Shown here piece after piece: positions 1-6,012 of a DNA stretch of 25,121 nucleotides. The notes under the pieces were generated by a model that saw only the letters and a list, made by a program, of their open reading frames with translations, did not search any database and was not told where the DNA came from. The DNA comes from an uncultured Chloroflexota bacterium (lineage in GTDB: Bacteria > Chloroflexota > Chloroflexia > Chloroflexales > Roseiflexaceae): contig CALFIC010000045.1 in NCBI GenBank assembly GCA_937876225.1, positions 1-25,121 of the forward strand, in the 5' to 3' direction. Position numbers and translations under genes: made by a program. Positions within the stretch are counted from its first letter, which is position 1, and each line of letters starts with the position of its first letter.

Positions 1-1
1 T

Positions 2-160
2 AGCACCTGTGAAAGTTTAAAGAGGCAGATTAATATAGACAAAATGGCAGTATTAACACGAGAATTTGGGAGTATTGATCATGCACAAAAGCTCTGTAAT
101 GAAGCTGAAAACAATATCCGAAATGCTTTCGGTAATGATGCTCCGATGTTATTACGCTAG
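2..160 (+). CDS. 3' end of an unidentified gene (partial)
   Basis: A reading frame is open from base 2 of the window to a TAG at 158-160, giving 52 residues that end in NDAPMLLR. It is probably the C-terminus of a gene starting outside the window. An internal ATG at 44 would give a 38-residue peptide, but no Shine-Dalgarno sequence precedes it. The composition is hydrophilic and mildly charged, with no membrane segment. I do not recognise the family. The stretch is AT-rich like the DUF2628 gene that follows. A chance open frame is possible at this length. Confidence 0.35.
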   Translation, partial: STCESLKRQINIDKMAVLTREFGSIDHAQKLCNEAENNIRNAFGNDAPMLLR

Positions 161-418
161 TCAAATTTGTCAAGTATGAAATTACAGTTTGTGTATTGAT
201 TTAGTGACGTAGGCAGGTGTAATTAATAGTGATAAATATACTACATGATCGATGTATAACTTGTCTAAAGCGTTGCCAGAGTATGTATTGTATCTTGCAA
301 TATATAATTGGAAATAATAACAAAATTCCATAGGATATTTAGAATAGCTATCATGACTTTGGTAATAATTACAAGTATTTTGAATATTTTGTTGATTATA
401 TTACTTGTGTAAGTTTGA
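161..418. other. AT-rich intergenic region, no gene seen
   Basis: About 260 bases of AT-rich sequence lie between the partial frame and the DUF2628 gene. I find no convincing ORF, hairpin terminator or well-spaced promoter pair. Several TATA-like strings occur, as expected in AT-rich DNA, so a -10 call would be arbitrary. Confidence 0.5.
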
Positions 419-430
419 AAGGAGGAATAT

Positions 431-811
431 ATGGCACAGTTCAATGTTTATGAATCTTCTGGGGGAACAATTACCGCTGCGCGATCGGGTTGGTCATGGG
501 GTGGCTTTTTGTTTGGGTGGATTTGGGCGGTAGTTAATGGTCTTTGGTTATATGCCTTGGGGCATTTTGCCTTCATGATTATCTACTTTTATATTCTTAA
601 TTCATTGGGACGTGATTCTGGTTTTCTTTTCAGTATGATTGGCCTCTCAGTACCCGTGGTATATGGGATTTTTGGTAATCAATGGTTGGGTGAAAAAGTT
701 TCTTCTGGTGGGACGAAGGTCGATACTGTTGACGCGAGTTCCAAAGAAGGAGCTGTGATGTTGTATATGCAAAAGAAGCAATTCAACTCAATGCAACCAC
801 GTAATTTCTAA
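431..811 (+). CDS. DUF2628 family small membrane protein
   Basis: A 126-residue protein. The N-terminal part has the DUF2628 layout: a short polar start, then RSGWSWGGFLFGWIWAVVNG, a Trp/Gly/Phe-rich membrane entry. Hydrophobic segments lie at about residues 22-40, 45-58 and 66-82, followed by GNQWLGEKVSSGGTKV, which matches the family's GN-W...GG ending. The tail (about 100-126) is polar and probably cytoplasmic. The start is fixed by a strong Shine-Dalgarno sequence (AAAGGAGG at 419-426). The function of the family is unknown. It stands alone; no neighbour explains its role. The gene is clearly more AT-rich than the rest of the window, so recent acquisition is possible. Confidence 0.75.
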   Translation: MAQFNVYESSGGTITAARSGWSWGGFLFGWIWAVVNGLWLYALGHFAFMIIYFYILNSLGRDSGFLFSMIGLSVPVVYGIFGNQWLGEKVSSGGTKVDTVDASSKEGAVMLYMQKKQFNSMQPRNF

Positions 812-920
812 AGAGGGTTTAAACAGGCATTGAGGACTAGGTGTATAATCCTTGTCTTCAATGTGGAATTTCCCAGTCACGGTTAATGCCATGTGGGCGC
901 GCGAATAATACCGGGCACAA

Positions 921-963
921 AAAATCCCCCCGCGGTGCAACAGGTGCACCACAGGGGGATTTT
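921..963 (-). terminator. Intrinsic terminator of the GAPDH gene
   Basis: AAAATCCCCC (921-930) pairs with GGGGGATTTT (954-963), and an inner stem GGTGCA/TGCACC closes the hairpin. Read on the minus strand, the stem ends in a run of six T. It begins 8 bases past the GAPDH stop codon. Confidence 0.85.
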
Positions 964-970
964 GGGGTAT

Positions 971-2014
971 TTAGGCGTTGAAGTGATCGCCGATGAAGGC
1001 GGTCAAGTCGGCGACGCGGTTGGAGTAGCCGAATTCGTTGTCGTACCACGCGATGACTTTGAACAAGTTGTCGCCGAGGCCGAGAGTCAACGGCAAATCG
1101 ACGGTGCTTGAGAACGATGAACCAAGGAAGTCGCTCGAGACGAGCTCTTCGTTAGTGACGCCCAAGATACCTTCGAGTTCTTCGCTGGCGGCGGCGGTGG
1201 TGAAGGCCTTGTTGATTTCTTCGACGGTGGTGCCTTTGTTGAGCTCAACCACGAAGTCTACCATCGAGACAGTCGACACGGGCACGCGCACGGCAAAGCC
1301 GGTGAACTTGCCTTTGAGTTCGGGGATGACCAAGGCCACGGCTTGGGCGGCGCCGGTGGTGGTGGGGACCATGTTCATGGCGGCAGCACGGGCACGGCGC
1401 AAATCGGCGTGCACGTTGTCTTGCAGGTTTTGGTCCATGGTGTAGGAGTGGATGGTGGTCATCATACCGCGCTTGATACCAAACTTGTCGTTGAGGACTT
1501 TGGCCACGGGTGCCAAACAGTTGGTGGTACATGAGGCGTTGGAAATGATGTTGTGGGCAGCATGATCGTATTTAGTGTCGTTGACGCCCAAACAAATCGT
1601 GATGTCTTCACCTTTGGCGGGGGCGCTGATGATGACTTTCTTGGCGCCGGCTTGGATGTGGGCTTTGGCTTTTTCGGCTTCGGTGAAGCGGCCGGTTGAT
1701 TCGATTACAATATCGACGCCGAGTTTGCCCCAGGGCAATTGGGCGGGGTCCCGTTCGGCGAGGACTTGGAGCTTGATTTCGCGCTCGTTGCCTTCTTCGT
1801 CGTAGTAGGTGATTTCGATGACTTGGCCGTTGGCTTTGATATCACCGTCAAACGCACCGTAGTTGGTGTCGTATTTGAGCAGGTGAGCCAAGGTAGCGAC
1901 ATTGGACAAGTCGTTTACTGCAACGATTTCGAGGTCGTCACCGTAGTTGGCCAACATGGCCTTGAAGGTTTGGCGTCCGATACGTCCGAAGCCATTGATT
2001 GCAACACGTGCCAT
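971..2014 (-). CDS. gap: Glyceraldehyde-3-phosphate dehydrogenase, type I
   Basis: Cytoplasmic glycolytic/gluconeogenic enzyme oxidising glyceraldehyde 3-phosphate to 1,3-bisphosphoglycerate with NAD(+) and phosphate. 347 residues, normal for the family. Visible signatures: N-terminal Rossmann motif INGFGRIGR; Asp35 in VAVNDL, which favours NAD; the active-site block SNASCTTNCLAP with catalytic Cys162; and His189 in TTIHSYT. I chose the ATG at 2014 because the protein then begins MARVAINGFGRIGR as in the family, and AGGAGT (2024-2029) lies 9 bases upstream. An in-frame extension to 2041 is possible but unlikely. It is monocistronic here, with its own terminator and an extended -10 promoter. 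No pgk or tpi gene is adjacent in the window. Confidence 0.97.
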   Translation of the reverse strand: MARVAINGFGRIGRQTFKAMLANYGDDLEIVAVNDLSNVATLAHLLKYDTNYGAFDGDIKANGQVIEITYYDEEGNEREIKLQVLAERDPAQLPWGKLGVDIVIESTGRFTEAEKAKAHIQAGAKKVIISAPAKGEDITICLGVNDTKYDHAAHNIISNASCTTNCLAPVAKVLNDKFGIKRGMMTTIHSYTMDQNLQDNVHADLRRARAAAMNMVPTTTGAAQAVALVIPELKGKFTGFAVRVPVSTVSMVDFVVELNKGTTVEEINKAFTTAAASEELEGILGVTNEELVSSDFLGSSFSSTVDLPLTLGLGDNLFKVIAWYDNEFGYSNRVADLTAFIGDHFNA

Positions 2015-2137
2015 TGTGTGATTACTCCTGTTTACAGACAAACAATATTATGATTTGCTTCGCGTCGGCTGTGCGTCGTTGCTCAGAAAGCCGTACCGCC
2101 AGCGGTGCAGCTTATATTCCGTCCACGTTCCGCGCAG

Positions 2138-2146
2138 ATTATACCA
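2138..2146 (-). promoter_or_regulatory. Probable extended -10 promoter of gap
   Basis: On the minus strand TGG-TATAAT forms an extended -10 element, with a perfect TATAAT at 2138-2143. No good -35 is present at 16-18 bases, which is tolerated by extended -10 promoters. Transcription would start near 2131, giving a leader of about 117 bases to the ATG at 2014. Confidence 0.5.
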
Positions 2147-2196
2147 CACCAATGACTATTGTGGGTAAACCCCAAGGCGATGCCCCGGGGGAATGC

Positions 2197-2292
2197 ATGT
2201 CGCCCCTTCAGGGCTCGCGTATGTCGCCCCGATGGGGCTATCACATGTCGCCCCTTCAGGGCTCGCGTATGTCGCCCCTTGCCTCCGCGCGA
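2197..2292. repeat. Four tandem 24-nt hairpin repeats
   Basis: Units start at 2197, 2221, 2245 and 2269, each beginning ATGTCGCCCC. Units 1 and 3 are identical over 24 bases and contain GCCC-TTCA-GGGC. Unit 2 has the compensated hairpin GCCCC-GAT-GGGGC. Unit 4 decays after 12 bases. A possible degenerate fifth unit (GATGCCCCGGGGG) lies just before at about 2180. The array sits between the divergent promoters of gap and the CvpA-like gene. The rest of the 2042-2471 interval holds only the promoters and a 9-bp inverted repeat, TATCTCGCA (2301-2309)/TGCGAGATA (2373-2381). Confidence 0.85.
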
Positions 2293-2414
2293 GCGTAGTA
2301 TATCTCGCATTGGACAACATTCATCGGCGCACACCAATCAACAATACGACTCTGCGCCCGCTGTGTGCCCTGTGCGAGATAAATGACAATCCTACTGCCT
2401 GCTTCATTTGGTGT

Positions 2415-2420
2415 TACAAT
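2415..2420 (+). promoter_or_regulatory. Possible -10 of the CvpA-like gene
   Basis: TACAAT (5 of 6 matches to TATAAT) lies 52 bases before the ATG at 2472. The sequence 17 bases upstream (CTACTG) is a poor -35, so this is a tentative call. Confidence 0.3.
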
Positions 2421-2471
2421 AATGCAAACTGTAATCTCTAAATCACGTTGGTGTGTGAAAGGTGGCCGCTT

Positions 2472-3788
2472 ATGGATATTGTAATAAGCGTGTTGGCAGT
2501 ATTGGCACTTTTTGCCGGTGTGGCGCTTGGTACGTTTCGGCATCGCAGTTATGGTATCTGGTCATTTGCGGGGATATTGTTGGCGATGACGATAGCGCAT
2601 ATTGCTGGCGATACCCTCGGTGATTATGTGCGATCTGCGGTAAATGGTGACATCGTTACGGTGACGGTGCTCGTAAAAATCACCTTGGTAGTAGTGATTT
2701 CGTTGCTCATCAGTTATTACTGTGACAACTTGATTCCGATTACGCCCGACCCGAAAACACAGACTGATAACATATATGCTGGGGTGTTTGGGCTTGTGAA
2801 CTCCTACTTGATTGTTGGTTCAATCCTTGGCTATCTCAAAGCTATTCCCAGCCAAGATCCCAAGGTTGCGACCAACATTTTTTCTAATAGTTTTAATAAT
2901 TGGCTGTTTGATGTTTTGCCATGGGTGGTGATGGCTACATTTTTTTATGTGATTGGGTGGGCTTCGGTGCGCAAAATCCGCGAAGCCGTCGATATGCTCA
3001 AATCCAGTATGCAAAAAACATCGGCACCGTCGACCTCGAGCACGACTGGGTCGTTGTCGACGTCATCGACATATAGTGCGCCGGCGGCTCCAAGTTGGCA
3101 ACAACCCTCATCAAGCTATTCTTCGGGATATCAATCAAGTAGCGTGACATCGCCAGTGGCAACACCAGCCGTTGCGGCGGTACCAGCTGAGCCCAAACCA
3201 AGTATTTTTGGGCGCTTGTTTGGGGGCTTCGGGCGCAAAGAAGAAGCGTTCGTTGCACCACCGCCGCCGGCGACCCCGTCACCAACAGGATATGGGAGCT
3301 ATGGGTTGGGCAACAATACGGGATATGGTTCGTCAACGAGCGGCTATCAGTCTCCTACGAGTAACCTGAGTGGAGCGACCCCGCCGTATGGCATCAATAC
3401 TGGTTCGATTAGCGCGGCGAATCCTAGTTATGGCACACCTGCGCCTGCTGCATATCAATCACCGGCACAACAGAGTTTTGGCGGATATAACTCATCGTCA
3501 TATACCCCTTCATCCCCACCACCTGCGCCGTCATACACGGCGAGTGGAGGTTTTGGGCAACCGAGTGCACCGAGTAGTGGCTATCAACCATCATTTGGTA
3601 CACCTACCCCGGTGAGTGGGTTTACCTCACCGAATCCGTACGGCACAAATGCCAATTATGGTCAGCAAGATGAAGAACCGGACTATGGCGACCAATCGTC
3701 GTTTGATGAAGATAATGACCAAGATGACGATAATGATGGCTATGGTGGGTACAACGGAGCAAACCAACCCCCACCGTATCGTGGGTAA
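2472..3788 (+). CDS. CvpA-like membrane protein with long disordered tail
   Basis: 438 residues in two halves. Residues 1-170 hold about four to five hydrophobic segments (roughly 1-20, 28-46, 60-82, 100-122, 148-166) in the arrangement of CvpA/colicin V production proteins, including the small-residue-rich LALFAGVALG start. Residues 180-438 are low complexity: Ser/Thr/Ala/Pro first, then repeated Gly-Tyr-Ser motifs (SYG, GYG, GYQS), ending in an acidic Asp-rich block (about 400-424) and PPPYRG. CvpA proteins are usually about 160-200 residues, so the tail more than doubles the size. I chose the ATG at 2472 because AAAGGTGG (2458-2465) precedes it. CvpA function is poorly defined (envelope homeostasis, colicin export), and the role of the tail is unknown. 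Confidence 0.75.
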   Translation: MDIVISVLAVLALFAGVALGTFRHRSYGIWSFAGILLAMTIAHIAGDTLGDYVRSAVNGDIVTVTVLVKITLVVVISLLISYYCDNLIPITPDPKTQTDNIYAGVFGLVNSYLIVGSILGYLKAIPSQDPKVATNIFSNSFNNWLFDVLPWVVMATFFYVIGWASVRKIREAVDMLKSSMQKTSAPSTSSTTGSLSTSSTYSAPAAPSWQQPSSSYSSGYQSSSVTSPVATPAVAAVPAEPKPSIFGRLFGGFGRKEEAFVAPPPPATPSPTGYGSYGLGNNTGYGSSTSGYQSPTSNLSGATPPYGINTGSISAANPSYGTPAPAAYQSPAQQSFGGYNSSSYTPSSPPPAPSYTASGGFGQPSAPSSGYQPSFGTPTPVSGFTSPNPYGTNANYGQQDEEPDYGDQSSFDEDNDQDDDNDGYGGYNGANQPPPYRG

Positions 3789-3793
3789 TGTAT

Positions 3794-3835
3794 AACAAAA
3801 CGGCGGTCGTCACTGGTGACGACCGCCGTTTTGTT
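3794..3835. terminator. Bidirectional terminator between convergent genes
   Basis: A 20-bp perfect stem, 3794-3813 against 3816-3835, with AACAAAA at one end and TTTTGTT at the other. It lies between the stop of the CvpA-like gene (+) and the stop of the nucleotidyltransferase (-) and can serve both. Confidence 0.9.
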
Positions 3836-3847
3836 GTGAAATTATGT

Positions 3848-4960
3848 TTAGAACGAAATCGCGTGATCTTGGAGCACCGTGTTGGGCCACAGGCGTAAGC
3901 CATGCGCCAAGTGATTGTGGGACCCGATCTGACAATCGTCGCTGACGATGACCCCACGGAGCAGTTTGGTTTCGGCGCCAATTTGATTGCGGTTGCCGAC
4001 GACGGCATGATCAAGGGTGCACTTCTCGCCAATTTGATTCTGTTGCCAAATCACACTAGCCGTTAACGTGCTATGGGCGCCGATATGTGTGCCATCACCA
4101 ATGACGGTGGGCCCCACAATGGTAACACCGGCACCAATGGTGACCCCTGCGCCAATCACTACCGTGCCATGGATTTGGGTGTCGGCGGGGATGACGGTGT
4201 CGGCTGCCACCCACAAATCGGGGCGGATTTGCTGACCAGGCAACCCAAAGCGCACTTTGCCATTGAGGATGTCGTGGTGGACATCGAGGTAGGTTTGTGG
4301 TTTGCCGATGTCGGTCCAATAAGCGTTGCCGACGAAGCCGTACATGGGGTGGTTATTTTGCAAGGCGGTGGGGAAGAGGCCGCGTTCGAACATGTAGTGT
4401 TGCCCGGCGGGTGCATAATCGAGCAAATGAGGCTCGATGATGTAGGTGCCGGCGTTAATCATGTTGGTAGTGACTTCTTCGGGCTTGGGTTTCTCCAAAA
4501 AGCGGGTAATACGCCCTGCGGCGGTAGTTTCGACCAGCCCAAAGGCGGTCGGATCTTCGACGGGGGTAAGGGCGATGGTGAGTTCGCTTTTTTGGGCGCG
4601 GTGGTAGCGCAACATGGCCTGCAAATCGAGGTCGGTCATCACATCGCCGTTAAAGACAAACGTTGTGTCATCGAGCATGTGGGCGATGTTTTTGACGGCG
4701 CCAGCAGTCCCGCGTGGCTCGGGTTCTTCGATGATGTGGACCTTGATGCCGAGGCGTGACCCATCACCGAGCGAATCGCGGAAGCGCTCGGCCAGGTATT
4801 GCACGGCCAGAATCGCTTCGTCGATGCCTTGGTCACGCAAGTTGGTGAGCATCCATTCGATAAAGGGCATGCCGACCAGGGGGAGCATTGGTTTGGGGGT
4901 ATTGCAGGTCAAAGGGCGCAGGCGCGTCCCTAGCCCACCAACGAGAATTACGGCTTTCAT
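3848..4960 (-). CDS. NDP-sugar synthase (mannose-1-phosphate guanylyltransferase-like)
   Basis: 370 residues. Residues 1-235 are a nucleotidyltransferase domain with the signature VGGLGTRLRPLT at 7-18 followed by TPKPMLP, and FNGDV for the metal-binding Asp. Residues about 250-360 are left-handed beta-helix hexapeptide repeats (IGAGVTIGAGVTIVG and similar). The family joins a sugar 1-phosphate to an NTP to give an NDP-sugar plus pyrophosphate. The gene directly upstream resembles GDP-6-deoxymannose reductases, so mannose-1-phosphate and GTP are a reasonable guess. Sequence alone cannot exclude glucose-1-phosphate. The ATG at 4960 is chosen because the protein then begins MKAVILVGG, and AAGGAG sits in the end of the upstream gene; only two bases separate the stop of that gene from this ATG. 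Confidence 0.85.
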   Translation of the reverse strand: MKAVILVGGLGTRLRPLTCNTPKPMLPLVGMPFIEWMLTNLRDQGIDEAILAVQYLAERFRDSLGDGSRLGIKVHIIEEPEPRGTAGAVKNIAHMLDDTTFVFNGDVMTDLDLQAMLRYHRAQKSELTIALTPVEDPTAFGLVETTAAGRITRFLEKPKPEEVTTNMINAGTYIIEPHLLDYAPAGQHYMFERGLFPTALQNNHPMYGFVGNAYWTDIGKPQTYLDVHHDILNGKVRFGLPGQQIRPDLWVAADTVIPADTQIHGTVVIGAGVTIGAGVTIVGPTVIGDGTHIGAHSTLTASVIWQQNQIGEKCTLDHAVVGNRNQIGAETKLLRGVIVSDDCQIGSHNHLAHGLRLWPNTVLQDHAISF

Positions 4961-4962
4961 GC

Positions 4963-5919
4963 CTATGACTCCTTGATGGCTTGACGCCAATAGTCAAGCA
5001 TATCGCTGAGGGTGGTATCGAGGGGGATTTGTGGTTGCCAGCCGGTGGCCTGGCGTAGGCGCTGATTGTCGCAGACCACATCGGGGACATCGACCGGCCG
5101 CAAGCGGGCGGGGTCGACTTCGACGGTGATGGGGACGCGACTATGCGCCACGAGGCGATTGAGCAATTGGCCGATTTCGTGGGATTGGCCAGCGCCGACG
5201 TTGTAGGCCGCCCCTGCTTCACCATGGGTCAGCAACGCCTCGTAGGCAGCCGCTACATCACGTACATCGCTAATATCGCGGCGGGCCGATAGATTGCCTA
5301 CTTTGAGGATGGGCGCTTGGCGACCGGCCTCGATGCGGGCGATTTGGGCGGCAAAGGCCGACAAGGCATAGGCGTCGCTTTGGCGCGGGCCGATATGACT
5401 AAACAGCCGTAAGCGAATAGTGCGTACCTTGTGCGACACAAACCACTGGTAGGCCGCCATATCGGCAGCGGCTTTGCTAACGCCGTAGGGGGTGACGGGG
5501 CGGAGCGGTTCGTCTTCGTTGATCGGCATGTGATCGGCCGGCACGTTGCCGTAGATTTCGTTGCTACCAGCAATGATGATGAGCGGGTCGAGCTTGAGCT
5601 CGACGGCGTATTGCATCAGGGCCACACTGGGGAGCACGTTGTCGTGCATGGTGTTGACGGCATCGCCAAATGACTTGGCGACACTGGCTTGGGCAGCGAG
5701 GTGGATAATCGCATCAGGGGCGATGGCGGCCATGGCGGCGCGGATTGCTTGGTGGTCTCGCAAATCCATGCTGACCAGCTGGACGTGGCCATTGAGCTCG
5801 GGCAACGCTAGTTGGCTGCCACGGGCGATGCCCCACACCTGATTGGTGGGGTTGGTGATGAGGCGTTGGGCCAAATGCCCGCCGACAAATCCATTGATAC
5901 CGGTCAGTAGAATTTTCAT
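4963..5919 (-). CDS. NAD-dependent epimerase/dehydratase, GDP-6-deoxymannose reductase-like
   Basis: 318-residue extended short-chain dehydrogenase acting on a nucleotide sugar. Visible: GINGFVGGHL (residues 7-16, the GxxGxxG NAD(P) loop), Ser119 in AGSNEIYG, and catalytic Tyr145/Lys149 in YGVSK. The blocks HMPINEDEPLRPVTPYGVSK and GNLSARRDISDVRDV closely follow the GDP-mannose dehydratase / GDP-4-keto-6-deoxymannose reductase (RMD) branch. An RMD-like enzyme would yield GDP-rhamnose, but the partner dehydratase is not in the window. First gene of a two-gene operon with the nucleotidyltransferase. The ATG at 5919 has no Shine-Dalgarno sequence, and a perfect TATAAT ends 7 bases before it, so the mRNA may be leaderless. 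Confidence 0.85.
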   Translation of the reverse strand: MKILLTGINGFVGGHLAQRLITNPTNQVWGIARGSQLALPELNGHVQLVSMDLRDHQAIRAAMAAIAPDAIIHLAAQASVAKSFGDAVNTMHDNVLPSVALMQYAVELKLDPLIIIAGSNEIYGNVPADHMPINEDEPLRPVTPYGVSKAAADMAAYQWFVSHKVRTIRLRLFSHIGPRQSDAYALSAFAAQIARIEAGRQAPILKVGNLSARRDISDVRDVAAAYEALLTHGEAGAAYNVGAGQSHEIGQLLNRLVAHSRVPITVEVDPARLRPVDVPDVVCDNQRLRQATGWQPQIPLDTTLSDMLDYWRQAIKES

Positions 5920-5926
5920 GATTGCT

Positions 5927-5955
5927 ATTATACCGTGAAAATGCGGGGATATAAA
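5927..5955 (-). promoter_or_regulatory. Promoter of the nucleotide-sugar operon
   Basis: On the minus strand TTTATA (5950-5955, 4 of 6 matches to TTGACA), a 17-base spacer, and a perfect TATAAT (5927-5932). The expected start site (about 5919-5921) coincides with the A of the epimerase ATG. Confidence 0.65.
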
Positions 5956-5956
5956 A

Positions 5957-5988
5957 TCGGAGAGACGTAGCATGCTACGTCTCTCCGA
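5957..5988 (-). terminator. 32-nt perfect palindrome, likely terminator of the FtsH-like gene
   Basis: TCGGAGAGACGTAGCA (5957-5972) is followed immediately by its exact reverse complement (5973-5988). Read on the minus strand it is followed by ATTTTATA, a short T-rich tract suiting a terminator for the protease gene that ends at 6013. A related palindrome sits at 21687-21720, so it may also be a dispersed repeat element co-opted as a terminator. Confidence 0.65.
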
Positions 5989-6012
5989 GGAGTAATCTAT
6001 CCGTTAGATTGA

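Noticed and set aside
1038..2053. Plus-strand frames opposite gap
   Set aside because: Antisense shadows of a well-supported GAPDH gene.
2083..2543. Short frames on both strands between gap and the CvpA-like gene
   Set aside because: They translate the 24-nt repeats in different frames and lack ribosome sites.
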